This document shows positions 54,141-64,000 of a stretch of 64,000 nucleotides of DNA, piece by piece. The stretch's first letter is position 1, and each line of letters begins with the position of its first letter. The DNA is from Bidens hawaiensis. Its lineage: Eukaryota; Streptophyta; Magnoliopsida; Asterales; Asteraceae. A model generated the notes under the pieces. That model was not told the DNA's origin. It did not search any database and was given only the letters and a program-made list of their open reading frames with translations. The position numbers were made by a program, and so were the translations under genes. The stretch lies in NCBI GenBank assembly GCA_021521415.1, contig JAIQDT010000106.1:1167001-1231000 (forward strand). Reading direction: 5' to 3'.

Positions 54141-54520
54141 TTCGGGGTGTTTAAAAAAATCCGTACCCGTATCCGAAATATTTGAAAATCCGAATCCGAA
54201 TTTTATGAAATATTTTTTTTTATTATTAAACAATAAATATTATTTATAAAATTCGGATAGTTTTTGGATATCTTGACAATTTTAGGATATTCAGATACTT
54301 CGGATAATTTTTTGGTTATTTCGGACAATTTATCGGATATTTCAAATGCCCGAAATATTTTTAAAAGTAGTTCTTTAATTTTTTTTATAATTACTATTTT
54401 TTCTTGAGTTTCAGATATCAATTCACTATCTGATCAGATATCTGAATTCCGGATATCCAAAAATTCGGATAGTGCAATCCATAATCTGAAAAGTCCGGAT
54501 ACCCAACTTTACACACCCTT
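54141..54520. mobile_element. hAT-like MITE upstream of the MOR1 homologue
   Basis: The termini TTCGGGGTGTTTAAA and TTTACACACCCTT are imperfect inverted repeats. Flanking 8-mers CCCTATTG and ACCTATCG agree at six of eight. The interior is AT-rich with repeated ATTCGGATA motifs and no coding capacity. Confidence 0.55.
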
Positions 54521-54529
54521 ACCTATCGT

Positions 54530-55283
54530 TACGAACCTAACCGATACTGACCTAATCCACATCACTCCACCGTTATACTTAAAAATAAACCCACATAATA
54601 ACAATAAACAACATTTTTATGCTGGGATTTCCAAACCAGAGCCCGGAACCCCTACCCCCATACTTGTTCAATGACCCCCAAAATCCACCGAATCGAGCAT
54701 AACGAAAACCAAGCGAACGACAGTTTACTTCCGGTATCGTAACAAACGTGACATAAACCGATCGAATCTGCGTAGACTCACCACCTCAACACCCGTAATC
54801 GCCAACACTCAGATCTTCCCAACACCCAAGTTTTATTTTTTACACCGACACCAGCCCATTAACCCACCTCAGTAACCGAAACCTACCGATTTCACATCAA
54901 CTTACCGTCTCAACGCCTCAAACCAACAACGCTTGTATCTACCATCTTACAGGTTTCACTAACCCGCCATATAACAATAATAATAATAATACCAATAAAC
55001 AACAATTTTTATATTGGGATTTCCAAATCTAGACCCCCGGGCCGGCACCGCACCCACACCCACACACACACTTGTTCCGTGACACCTGTCTCTCTCTCTC
55101 CCTCCCTCTCTTTCTCTTTCATTTCATTTCCCCAAAATTCAAATCCCCCCAATTCTCTCCTTCCTTTCAAATTCCAAATTAGGTTAAACCAACCACCACC
55201 GCAATACGTTACTCCACCACTTCCATACTCCAATTCATCATCATCTTCATCATTACACCGTCAATTCATAACCTATAATCACA
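54530..55283 (+). promoter_or_regulatory. Probable MOR1 promoter/5' leader with an internal duplication
   Basis: A segment with AATAAACAACA, then GGGATTTCCAAA and CTTGTTC, then TGACCCC/TGACACC occurs near 54603-54680 and again near 54990-55086, about 388 bp apart. The second copy leads into a CT-rich tract (CTCTCTCTCTCCCTCCCTC) typical of plant 5' UTRs and then the ATG at 55284. The transcription start is not defined. Confidence 0.45.
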
Positions 55284-58200
55284 ATGTCCGAAGAGGAGAA
55301 GTTATTAAAGGACGCGAAAAAGTTACCGTGGGAGGATCGGCTATTGCACAAGAACTGGAAGGTTCGTAACGACGCTAACATTGATCTCGCCGCCTTATGC
55401 GACTCCATCAACGATCCTAAGGATCCTCGCGTCCGTGAATTAGGTAAGTTCTCCTAGGGTTTCATTTCGTTTGCTTGTGGTTGTTGTAGATCTTGCGGTT
55501 TAGGTTCGATCTGTGTAATGTGTGGTGGTTATTGTGTGGTTTGGTGGATGCTAGGGCATTTTTTTAAGAAGACGGTGGCGGATTCTAATGCACCGGTGCA
55601 GGATAAGGCGCTTGACGCGTTGATTGCTTACTTGAAGGCTGCGGATGCTGATGCCGGAAGGTTAATTTTACTCTCTTATGTTTAGCTTGTATAATTGTGC
55701 ATCACACCTAGGGTTTTATGATGTTATGTGACACTATTGATGTATTGCTGATTGCTTACTTGAAAGCTGTGGATGCTGATGGCAGAAGGTTTGTTTCAGT
55801 TTGTTGTGTTTTGGTTGTGTAATTGTGTTATTACACTTAAGGTTTTGTGATGTTATGTGACTATGTGACACTATTGATGTATTGTTGATTGCTTACTTGA
55901 AGGCTACGAATGCTGATGCCGGAAGGTTTGTTTCAGTTTGTTGTGTTTTGGTTGTGGAATTGTGTTATTACGCCTAGGGTTTTGTGATGTTATGGGACTA
56001 TTTGACACTATTGATGTATTTGATGCGTTGATTGCTTAGTTGAAAGACATGGATGCTGATGCTGGAAGGTTACTTTTACTCTCTTATGTTTTGCTTGTAT
56101 AATTGTGCATCACACCTAGGGTTTTGTGATGTTATGTGACACTATTGATGTATTGTTGATAGCTTACTTGAAAGTCGCGAATGCTGATACTGGAAGGTTT
56201 TATAGTTGTGTTATGTTTTGATATGGTTGTGAGGAAGTTATGTGACTGAGTGACAATATATTGATATGATGGTTTATTTTTATGATCTAAATGTTCTATA
56301 ATTGCATTGGTAGGGGTGGAATTAATTGTGTTATTAGGTTTATATTTAAGGCGCTTAATGCGTTGATTGCTTACTTGAAAGCCGTGGATGCTGATGCTGG
56401 AAGGTTTGTTTTAGTTTGTTGTGTTTTGGTTGTGGAGTTGTGTTATTACGCCTAGGGTTTTGTGGTGTTTCGTGACTATGTGACACTATTGATGTATTGT
56501 TGATTGCTTACTTGAAAGCCATGGATGCTGATGCTACAAGGTTTATTTTACTTAATGGCTTAATTGTTGTGTTTTGGTTGTGTAATTGTGTGTCATCACA
56601 CCTAGGGTTTTGTGATGTTATGTGACTGACTGACTGACTGCCACAATATTGATATATTGTAGTCTGTACTTAAAGATCTAAATGTTAATTGAAGTTACAT
56701 TATTAGTCTTAGAATTAATATGATTATAAATCATTGTGTTTGAATATGTTAATTATGTGACCTTGTGACAACATTGATATTCTGTAGGATATACTTAAGA
56801 TTTAAATGTCAATTGCAATTAGAATAGTAGGCTTAGAACGATTATGAGTGTGAAGGGCATTAGTGATTGAAGATGTTATTATGTAATCGGTTGAAAGCCG
56901 CAGACTGATGCTGGAAGGTTAATTTTACTTTGTTGTATTTTGGTTGTATAATTGTGTCATTATAGCTAGGGTTTTGTGAACGTGTGACAACATTGACGTT
57001 ATGTGGTTTATATTTAAGACATAATTGTTAATTGGAATTATATTAGGTTTGGAATTAATGCGACTGTGGAAAGTATTGTGTTTTGAAGATGTTGCTATGT
57101 GATTGGTGTAGGTTTGCGAAGGAAGTTTGTGATGCAGTTGTGGCTAAATGTCTTACTGGGCGGCCGAAGACCGTGGAGAAGGCGCAGATTGTGTTTATGC
57201 TTTGGGTGGAGTTGGAAGCCGTGGATGTGTTTCTGGTATGTTTTTTTGTTCGGTTATTGTATTTGTAGTATTTGGATTTGAAGTCTAGTTCATTAGGATG
57301 TGGCTTGTTGCATGTGATAAGATCTCCTTATTTGTAAATTGTAATGGCATTGATAAACTAAAAATTACATATGTAAGTATGCAACCATTAGTCTGGCTGA
57401 TTTTGCTTTCTTGTCACTCTTTTTTTGAACGGCCAACAAACATAGAATGCCTTGGTACTGCGTTCGGGGGTGACCCAATGGCAAAAGGCCACCGCTAGCT
57501 GGCCCAACCCAGCCGTACAGAGCCCTTAAGCGCTTCCAAGTTATCTCCAGTTCTGGGGAAAGCCCATCCGCCCGAAGGCCCACTGGTGGTAAAACCCTGC
57601 CGCCCTCATAATCGAACTGGAGAATGATCCCAGTCTTTCTTCATTGAGCCACCCATCTCCCCCACAAAGTGTTGTAAGTGTGGTTTGAACTTGGGGTCTC
57701 CATTGAGAAACCCATGCTCCCTACCACTACACCACATTGGAAGGATTGTTTTTATGTCACTTAATCTCAACCGTCCTATTTTGTTTTTTTTTGACTCATT
57801 GTGATTGTTGCTACAATGCGTTAACTAATCACTGTTTTAAAATCTTTGGAGTGTGTGTTTTCTTTTGAAATTTCCTGACTGCTAAATGAAACTAGAGTTT
57901 GTCATTTTTTTATACCTAGTGCGGGTGTCATCTTGAGTACTATTATCCACAATACTAGCATCTTAAAGGCCTCATGATGTTAGCATTTGTTACTTCTGTA
58001 GCATCACTTTTTATATGGGTACTTTTGAGGGATTTCTGTCAATGCTATATGCATTGCACGGTAGGGGTGCTTATCTTGATGCTATTTAGTATATTCAAAT
58101 GGTTTAACTCAATTCACAATGTGCATAACTTTCTAGTGTCATTTTTTATTATTTGACAGTCATGATTGTTTTCTGAATGATATTGGTGCTTTAATGGAAT

Positions 58201-58957
58201 TTTTGTTGATAGGATTCTATGGAAAAAGCAATAAAAAACAAAGTCGCAAAAGCTGTTGTTCCTGCCATAGATGTCATGTTTCAAGCCTTAAGGTTTGCGA
58301 TTCATTTATTTTGGTTTCATTTTTAGAAGGTTCTTATGTTATCTTATTCATTTGCTATCTATAACATTGAAATCTTTTTTGCTAATAACCAGTGAATTTG
58401 GTTCGAAAGTTGTGCCACCAAAGAGAATATTAAAGATGCTTCCAGAACTTTTTGATCATCAAGATCAGAATGTTCGTGCTTCATCTAAAGGGCTAACTCT
58501 AGAGCTTTGTCGTTGGATTGGTAGAGACCCTGTTAAATCCATACTCTTTGAGAAAATGAGAGATACAATGGTATGTCGATTATTTTTTTTTTTGCTTACG
58601 CTTCTGGCTTATGTTCTTTCTTGACTTTTCTTTATTTTATTGTTGAAGAAAAAAGAATTGGAGGCTGAGCTTGTCAATGTCACAGGAGCTGCTAAGCCTA
58701 CTCGCAAAATAAGGTTTGTTATTTATTTAGACGTTTTAGTTTTATATCTGGTCGGGCTTAGTGTTGCACTTTGCCCATATTCGTCTTACTTTCTTGATAA
58801 ATTAATAGTTAATATATATAAATTTTGTAGTAATATACATAATAGTTACGAATATATTTTCCAACTTTTGTTAGATCTGAGCAAGACAAGGAACCAGAAC
58901 AGGAAGTTGCGGCTGAGGCTTCAGGCTCTGGTCCTGCTGAGGAATCTGCCGCTGAGG
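55284..58957 (+). CDS. MOR1: MOR1/GEM1 (XMAP215/TOG family) microtubule protein, first seven exons
   Basis: Exons 55284-55443, 55555-55660, 57112-57235, 58213-58292, 58393-58570, 58649-58713 and 58875-58957 encode the first 265 residues; the gene continues beyond the window. The start reads MSEEEKLLKDAKKLPWEDRL. HEAT-type repeats of the first TOG domain follow (HKNWKVRNDANIDLAALCDS, HFFKKTVADSNAPVQDKALD, KTVEKAQIVFMLWVELEAVD, AIKNKVAKAVVPAIDVMFQA, ILKMLPELFDHQDQNVRASS, LCRWIGRDPVKSILFEKMRD). The acidic linker beginning SEQDKEPEQEVAAEAS comes next. The match to plant MOR1 is strong. The family binds tubulin through TOG domains and promotes microtubule growth in the cortical array and cytokinesis; the full protein is about 2,000 aa. 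Intron 2 contains copies of the exon 2 end; intron 3 holds a SINE; intron 7 holds a copia element. All seen junctions are GT-AG. Confidence 0.92.
55740..56930 (+). repeat. MOR1: Tandem array in MOR1 intron 2 containing copies of the exon 2 3' end
   Basis: About seven degenerate units of roughly 125-140 bp occur. Each contains a copy of the last 40 or so bases of exon 2 (TTGATTGCTTACTTGAA, GATGCTGATGC, GGAAG) followed by the donor and start of intron (GTTTRTTTYA). Copies lie near 55746, 55886, 56028, 56155, 56359, 56501 and 56890. Several have substitutions or stops, and most keep the AAG|GTT donor. Confidence 0.85.
57415..57742 (-). mobile_element. tRNA-derived SINE in MOR1 intron 3
   Basis: On the minus strand, from 57742, a tRNA-like head has a box A (TGGTGTAGTGGTAGGG) and box B (AAGTTCAAACC). 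A second tRNA-like pair follows (TGGCTCAATGA and CCAGTTCGATT), then a unique body, ending in a short A-rich tail (GTTCAAAAAAAGAG) near 57415. Two tandem heads suggest a dimeric or composite SINE. Target duplications were not resolved. Its orientation is opposite to MOR1. Confidence 0.65.
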
Positions 58958-59235
58958 GTATGCCATCTTGAATGAGTTGCTACATCTCTTTTCTAATATT
59001 TGTTAGAGAGTATCTTTTCTAGTATACTATATGTTATTCTTAGTCCTATATTGGATGTGATGGTGTTCGCTAGCCATTCTTGAGCCAGTTGAAATATTTA
59101 TGATGGATTAGAAATATGCGCATGCAATGTATAATATTAATGCATGCTACTCAGTATAATACTCCACCTCATATTTCTTGAGTTTTGGCAATATATAGGG
59201 ATTTCTTCTTCATGCTTTAACAACTTATTTTTTTG

Positions 59236-59541
59236 TGTTGGGCGATGTGGTATCCCCGGACCCACATTTAGACAACTGCATATTAAAGGAGTTAGGGAGG
59301 TTATTTTTTTAGCCGGCCCTAACCCTATTGGGCCCAATTGGGTTCTAGCTTGTTTAGCAAGGGAGTAGCCCTAATATGCGGTCTATAAATAGTCTCTTGT
59401 ACTTGTTATTATATATCACCAAAATAATACAAACCTAATTACCCCGTGGACGTAGGTTGTACACCGCAACCGAACCACGTAAAATTCTCGTGTTCTTTAT
59501 CGCTTTGATTTCTTGTTCGTGTGTGCCTTTTGTTCCTAACA
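59236..59541 (+). repeat. 5' LTR of the copia element
   Basis: It starts TGTTGGGCGATGTGG and ends GTTCCTAACA, 306 bp. A TATA box, TATAAATA, lies at 59384-59391, so transcription probably starts about 30 bp further on. The LTR could act as a promoter inside the MOR1 intron. Confidence 0.9.
59384..59391 (+). promoter_or_regulatory. TATA box of the copia LTR
   Basis: TATAAATA lies in the middle of the LTR, with a plausible R region beginning about 30 bp downstream. It is predicted from motif and position only. Confidence 0.6.
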
Positions 59542-59759
59542 ACTGGTATCAGAGCAAGGATCACACTATAAACCCCAGCCGCCAGTCGCCACCAAACCCT
59601 AATCAGAAACCCTAGCCGCCGCTACAGTACCGCCGCCGCTACAGTGTTTCCGGCGTGTGAACAGTGCGCGCTACAGTACAATCTGTCTTTTGACCAGAAG
59701 AGGTCAAACAGTTCTGATCAGTATTGCAGGTTGCTTCCGTTAGAAACTCGGTAAAGATA

Positions 59760-60935
59760 ATGACTGAGGACGGTAAGATCAGAATCGAGAAGTTTGATGG
59801 GCAGGATTTTGGATGGTGGAAGATGCAAGTCGAGGACTTGTTATGCCAGAAAGATTTGCTTCCATGTTTGAGAGGTCAAAAACCCGAGAATATGAAGGAT
59901 GAAGAATGGGCCGATCTAGACAGGAAAGCCCTAGCAGTCATCAGATGCACGTTGGCTAAGAACGTTGCTTTCAATATAGTGAATGAGACCACTGCTAAGG
60001 GTTTGATGACCGCGTTGTCAAACATGTACGAGAAACCTTCCGCGTCTAATAAGGTATTCTTAATTAGACAATTGGTGAATACGCGTATGCGGGAAGGTGC
60101 GTCTGTTACCTCTCATATAAATGAGTTCAATTCTATCATATCCCGGTTATTATCTGTTGATATTAAATTTGATGATGAAGTGCAAGCTTTGCTATTATTG
60201 TCCTCGTTACCTGAAAGTTGGTCAGGAACAGTCACTGCCGTTAGTGGTTCAGCCGGAACCACCAAACTCACGTTCGAGGGTATTCGTGACTTGATCCTAG
60301 GAGAGGATATCAGGAGAAAGAATGCAGGTGAATCATCCAGTACTTTGCTAAGTACTGAGGGAAGAGGTAGAAAGAAAGATAAGAGGGTAAGTAACAGGGG
60401 AAGATCAAAATCAAGAGACAGAAAGGGGAGTTCAAAAACAAGAAACGACATAAAGTGTTGGAACTGTAATGAGAATGGTCATTTCAGAAGTCAATGTACA
60501 GAACCACCCAGAGACAAGAAAGAAGTGAATGTTGCCTCCTCAACAGCATCAGATTCTGATGATGCATTGATCTGCTGTATTGAGGATATAGTCGAGTCCT
60601 GGATTATGGACTCAGGTGCGTCGTTTCATGCTATCTCAAGCTCGAGAAAGATGAAGAATTTCAGACGGGGCAATTTTGGTACTGTAAGTCTTGCTAATAA
60701 CCAAATCTTGGAAATTACTGGGTTGGGAGATATTGACTTGAAAACAAGTTTTGGAACAATTTGGACATTGAAAGATGTCAGGGTAATTCCAAAATTGAAA
60801 AAAATGTTAATTTCCATTAGGCAATTAGACGACCAGGGTTATGATGTAACATTCGGGGGAGGACAATGGAAGGTCGTCAAAGGTAGCATGGTAATTGCCA
60901 AGGGAAAGAAACGGGGGTACTTTGTATATGGTTGA
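59760..60935 (+). CDS. Copia gag and protease (first reading frame)
   Basis: From ATG 59760 (MTEDGKIRIEKFDGQDFGWW) the gag region runs through NKVFLIRQLVNTRM and SSLPESWSGTVTA to a CCHC zinc knuckle, CWNCNENGHFRSQC. The protease motif WIMDSGASFHAIS follows. The frame ends at TGA 60933-60935, just after a run of five G (60913-60917), where downstream homology continues in another frame. One extra base in the run would explain this. It may be a mutation in this copy, a sequencing homopolymer error or, less likely, a programmed shift. Confidence 0.88.
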   Translation: MTEDGKIRIEKFDGQDFGWWKMQVEDLLCQKDLLPCLRGQKPENMKDEEWADLDRKALAVIRCTLAKNVAFNIVNETTAKGLMTALSNMYEKPSASNKVFLIRQLVNTRMREGASVTSHINEFNSIISRLLSVDIKFDDEVQALLLLSSLPESWSGTVTAVSGSAGTTKLTFEGIRDLILGEDIRRKNAGESSSTLLSTEGRGRKKDKRVSNRGRSKSRDRKGSSKTRNDIKCWNCNENGHFRSQCTEPPRDKKEVNVASSTASDSDDALICCIEDIVESWIMDSGASFHAISSSRKMKNFRRGNFGTVSLANNQILEITGLGDIDLKTSFGTIWTLKDVRVIPKLKKMLISIRQLDDQGYDVTFGGGQWKVVKGSMVIAKGKKRGYFVYG

Positions 60936-63738
60936 GGTTTCTGCAGGTAGTGCTAATGCAGTAACGAGTGAACCGAGTCTATCAAAGTTGTGGCATCAAC
61001 GACTCGGCCACATGAGTGAGAAGGGCATGAAGATGCTTGTCGCCAGAGGAAAGCTTCCAGATCTTAAAAGGGTTGAATCTGAATTCTGTGAACCATGTGT
61101 TTTTGGAAAAAAGAAGAGGGCATCTTTTGTGAAGACAGGGAAAGCACCTAAAGCTCAGAAATTAGAGCTTATCCATTCAGATGTTTTCGGACCAACACGT
61201 GTTGAATCCTTGGGAGGCTCGAGATTCTATGTGACTTTCATAGACGACGCCACACGCAAGGTATGGGTTTACTTTCTTAAAAATAAATTTGAAGTATTTG
61301 ATGTTTTTAAGAAATGGAAAACTGCTGTTGAACTTGAATCTGATCTGAAGGTAAAGTGCTTGAAGTCAGACAATGGAGGGGAGTACATTAGCTCAGAGTT
61401 CACTAGCTTTTGTGCTGAGCATGGCATTCGGATGATAAATACAGTTCCAGGTACTCCTCAGCAAAATGGAGTCGCAGAAAGGATGAATAGAACGTTAAAT
61501 GAAAGAGCCAGAAGTATGAGGATAAATGCAGGGCTCCCTAAAATGTTCTGGGCAGACGCTGTTAAAACTGCTGCCTATCTTATCAACCGAGGTCTATCAG
61601 TTCCGTTGGGTTACAAAACACCTCAAGAAGAATGGAAGGGGAAAGCGGTTAATTATGAGCACTTAAAGGTTTTTGGGTGCAGTGCATATGACCTAGATCC
61701 GAATGCTGACAAGATAGATTCAAAAGCCAAGAAGTATGTTTTCATTGGTTACGGGTCAGACAAGATGGGCTACAAGCTTTGGGACTCGAAAAGCAGAAAA
61801 GTAGTCCGCAGCAAACATGCTACATTTAATGAGGCTGAGTTGTACAAAGATGTGATAAATCCAAACTCTAGGGTTCAGAAGCAACAGGTTGAATTCAAAA
61901 TTGAAAACCAGAGATCTGAACCGATCCCCGAACCGGTTCAGGAACCCGCTACAGAAACTGAAGTCGACACAGTTCCTGAGTTTGAAGCTGGTGGAAATAA
62001 TGAGTCAGAAGAAACTTCTGACAGTGGGAGTTCAGAGTCTGAAGACGAGGAGATCCCACAACAGCCTGACCAGACTGAAAATTGGGTCAGGAGATCCACC
62101 AGAGTTACTAAACAGCCAGAAAGGTATAGTCCCGGTCATTCCAATCCTTCAGTTAACTATATTCTTTTGACAGAAAACGGTGAACCCGAAAGCTACTCTG
62201 AAGCAGTCAAGATGAAGGATTCTCGCCAGTGGGAGAATGCTATGAAGGATGAAATGAGCTCTCTAGAAAAGAACAAGACATGGGACTTAGTCAAGCTTCC
62301 GCAGGATAAGAGAGCGTTGCAAAATAAATGGGTCTTCAGGGTCAAAGAAGAACATGATGGGTCTAAACGATATAAAGCCCGTTTAGTGGTCAAGGGTTTT
62401 CAACAAAAGAGAGGAGTTGATTATGATGAAATCTTCTCTCCCGTGGTGAAAATGACTACCATCAGACTTGTTTTAAGTCTTGTAGCAGCAGAAGATTTAC
62501 ATCTAGAGCAACTAGATGTGAAAACGGCATTCCTACACGGTGATCTTGAAGAAGACATTTATATGATGCAACCTGAAGGGTTTCGGGTTGTGGGGAAAGA
62601 AAATTGGGTCTGCAAACTAAAGAAGAGCTTGTATGGTCTGAAACAGGCGCCTAGACAGTGGTACATGAAGTTTGATAATTTCATGGTGAGGTCGGGGTTT
62701 AAAAGATGCCAGATGGATCATTGTTGTTATCTGAAGAAATTCAACAACTCTTATATCATATTACTGTTGTATGTTGATGATATGTTGATTGCAGGATCTG
62801 ATATGAAGGAAATAAGCAAGTTGAAGAAACAGATGTCCCAAGAGTTTGAAATGAAAGACTTGGGTGCAGCAAAACAGATACTGGGAATGAACATCACTAG
62901 AAACAAGAAGGCAGGTACTCTAACACTATCCCAGGAAAAATACATAGGGAAAGTGTTAGAAAGGTTCAAGATGAATGATGAAAGAACCAAGCCTAGGAAT
63001 ACTCCATTGGGAAGTCATTTGAAGCTCACCAAAGATCAGTCTCCTAAAACTGAAGAAGAAAGATCGAAGATGACCAAAGTCCCATATGCATCAGCAGTCG
63101 GGAGTCTAATGTATGCAATGGTTTGCACTCGACCAGATGTTGCTCATGCCGTTGGGGTTGTTAGTCGGTTTATGTCAGATCCAGGAGAAAAACATTGGGA
63201 GGCTGTCAAATGGATACTTAGATACTTGAAGGGTACTCAGAAGATGGGGTTATGTTTCAGAAAAAAGGATGCCATACTCAGAGGTTACACAGATGCTGAT
63301 CTGGGTGGTTGTAAAGGGACGTTCAAGAGCACTACCGGGTATGTTTTCACAGTGGGAGGGACAGCAGTTAGCTGGATGTCTAGACTTCAGAAAAGTGTGG
63401 CTCTGTCAACTACAGAAGCAGAATACATGGCTGTTGCAGAGGCCAGCAAAGAACTAGTTTGGTTGAAGACTTTTCTTGAAGAATTAGGAAAACAACAACC
63501 CGACTACTCATTGTACTGTGACAATGAGAGTGCAGTTAAACTTGCAAAGAATCCAGTGTATCACGGAAAGACAAAGCATATAGGGATGAGATATCACTTC
63601 GTGAGGGGGTTGATCAGTGAAGGAACAATCAGTCTGAAGAACATCCCAGGTGCTAAAAATCCAGCTGATATGTTTACCAAGTGTGTGGTGCTGGATAAGC
63701 TGAAGCTTTGCATAGCTTCAGCTGGTCTCCAGGAATAA
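60895..63738 (+). CDS. Copia integrase, reverse transcriptase and RNase H (second reading frame)
   Basis: About 940 codons stay open to TAA 63736-63738. Order: integrase zinc region (LWHQRLGHMSEKGMKML, SEFCEPCVFG); integrase core with D in LIHSDVFGPT, D in CLKSDNGGEY and E in NGVAERMNRT; a hydrophilic linker rich in Glu/Ser; RT with NKWVFRVKEEHDGSKRYKAR, LDVKTAFLHGDLEEDIYM and catalytic YVDDMLIAG; and RNase H with YTDADLGGCKGTFKSTTGY, STTEAEYMAVAEA, KHIGMRYHFV and NPADMFTK. All key residues I can check are present. The coding sequence looks intact apart from the frame change at 60913-60917. Confidence 0.92.
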   Translation: MPRERNGGTLYMVEVSAGSANAVTSEPSLSKLWHQRLGHMSEKGMKMLVARGKLPDLKRVESEFCEPCVFGKKKRASFVKTGKAPKAQKLELIHSDVFGPTRVESLGGSRFYVTFIDDATRKVWVYFLKNKFEVFDVFKKWKTAVELESDLKVKCLKSDNGGEYISSEFTSFCAEHGIRMINTVPGTPQQNGVAERMNRTLNERARSMRINAGLPKMFWADAVKTAAYLINRGLSVPLGYKTPQEEWKGKAVNYEHLKVFGCSAYDLDPNADKIDSKAKKYVFIGYGSDKMGYKLWDSKSRKVVRSKHATFNEAELYKDVINPNSRVQKQQVEFKIENQRSEPIPEPVQEPATETEVDTVPEFEAGGNNESEETSDSGSSESEDEEIPQQPDQTENWVRRSTRVTKQPERYSPGHSNPSVNYILLTENGEPESYSEAVKMKDSRQWENAMKDEMSSLEKNKTWDLVKLPQDKRALQNKWVFRVKEEHDGSKRYKARLVVKGFQQKRGVDYDEIFSPVVKMTTIRLVLSLVAAEDLHLEQLDVKTAFLHGDLEEDIYMMQPEGFRVVGKENWVCKLKKSLYGLKQAPRQWYMKFDNFMVRSGFKRCQMDHCCYLKKFNNSYIILLLYVDDMLIAGSDMKEISKLKKQMSQEFEMKDLGAAKQILGMNITRNKKAGTLTLSQEKYIGKVLERFKMNDERTKPRNTPLGSHLKLTKDQSPKTEEERSKMTKVPYASAVGSLMYAMVCTRPDVAHAVGVVSRFMSDPGEKHWEAVKWILRYLKGTQKMGLCFRKKDAILRGYTDADLGGCKGTFKSTTGYVFTVGGTAVSWMSRLQKSVALSTTEAEYMAVAEASKELVWLKTFLEELGKQQPDYSLYCDNESAVKLAKNPVYHGKTKHIGMRYHFVRGLISEGTISLKNIPGAKNPADMFTKCVVLDKLKLCIASAGLQE

Positions 63739-63850
63739 TGTTGAGGAGACAAGGGTAATTAGGATGGTTTGAAGATCAGGAGGGATTTTCATTTACAGAA
63801 GTACAGAAGAGATGGTGCATTTCTAGGTCCGAAGACACCAAGTGGGAGAT

Positions 63851-64000
63851 TGTTGGGCGATGTGGTATCCCCGGACCCACATTTAGACAACTGCATATTA
63901 AAGGAGTTAGGGAGGTTATTTTTTTAGCCGGCCCTAACCCTATTGGGCCCAATTGGGTTCTAGCTTGTTTAGCAAGGGAGTAGCCCTAATATGCGGTCTA
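63851..64000 (+). repeat. 3' LTR of the copia element, cut by the window edge
   Basis: The first 150 bp repeat the 5' LTR start (TGTTGGGCGATGTGG to ATATGCGGTCTA) with no difference that I can find. The polypurine tract lies immediately upstream. Confidence 0.92.

Larger units (their letters stand above)
59236..64000 (+). mobile_element. Young Ty1/copia retrotransposon (Tork lineage) in MOR1 intron 7
   Basis: A 5' LTR (59236-59541), a tRNA-iMet-type primer-binding site TGGTATCAGAGC at 59544, gag-protease-integrase-RT-RNase H, a purine tract CAAGTGGGAGAT and the start of the 3' LTR (63851 to the window edge) are present. The integrase-before-RT order defines copia. Domain wording is close to the Tnt1/Tork group, from memory. 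The 150 bp of 3' LTR visible are identical to the 5' LTR by eye, indicating very recent insertion. It lies in the same orientation as MOR1. The right target duplication is outside the window. Confidence 0.93.

Noticed and set aside
57660..57742. A tRNA gene on the minus strand
   Set aside because: Box A and box B are present but I cannot form a complete cloverleaf, and the sequence continues into a SINE body with an A-rich tail.

Overview
This is plant nuclear DNA. Genes are rich in introns with GT-AG junctions, introns are long and AT-rich, and all the recognisable genes are plant housekeeping or regulatory families. The dense nesting of Tat-type and chromovirus-like Ty3/gypsy LTRs, Tork-type Ty1/copia, RTE LINEs, tRNA-derived SINEs, hAT and PIF MITEs and Mutator-like inverted-repeat elements fits a large eudicot genome. 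An asterid, perhaps Asteraceae, is my inference from the style of the repeats; nothing in the window proves it.

Layout. 1-5.2 kb: intergenic repeats. 5.2-5.6 kb: a single-exon gene for a 116-residue His-rich small protein, preceded by a leader of tandem repeats. 7.2-12.0 kb (minus): a complete six-exon GID8 homologue (LisH-CTLH-CRA, 242 aa), with a PIF/Harbinger MITE and hAT MITEs in its introns. 15.0-25.3 kb (minus): a degenerate Tat-lineage gypsy element with both LTRs, cut by one complete solo LTR and one truncated LTR. 25.3-29.8 kb: intergenic. 30.1-39.7 kb (plus): a nine-exon COP1-interacting-protein-7-like gene (792 aa as modelled). Its fourth intron holds an RTE LINE, which is itself split by a 1.4-kb long-TIR element that carries a captured, broken threonine synthase fragment. 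42.0-48.3 kb (plus): a ten-exon proline-rich gene of the At4g04980 type (809 aa as modelled), whose introns carry a tandem array and two long foldback structures. 48.3-55.3 kb: intergenic, with a Mutator-like element, a second PIF MITE, a solo LTR with a perfect TSD and a hAT MITE. 55.3 kb to the right edge (plus): the first seven exons of a MOR1/GEM1 (XMAP215/TOG) microtubule gene, whose seventh intron holds a very young Tork copia element that runs off the window.

The four recognised genes have no obvious shared pathway: ubiquitin-ligase adaptor, light-signalling factor, proline-rich protein of unknown role, and microtubule polymerase. No bacterial-style operon or defence system is present. 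The novelty lies in how transposons have restructured introns and leaders: a captured gene inside a nested element, a near-perfect hairpin of about 115 bp in an intron, decoy copies of an exon 3' end in an intron, and repeated start-codon contexts in a leader.

Exon coordinates were derived by eye from splice signals, frame continuity and recalled family similarity. They have no transcript support.
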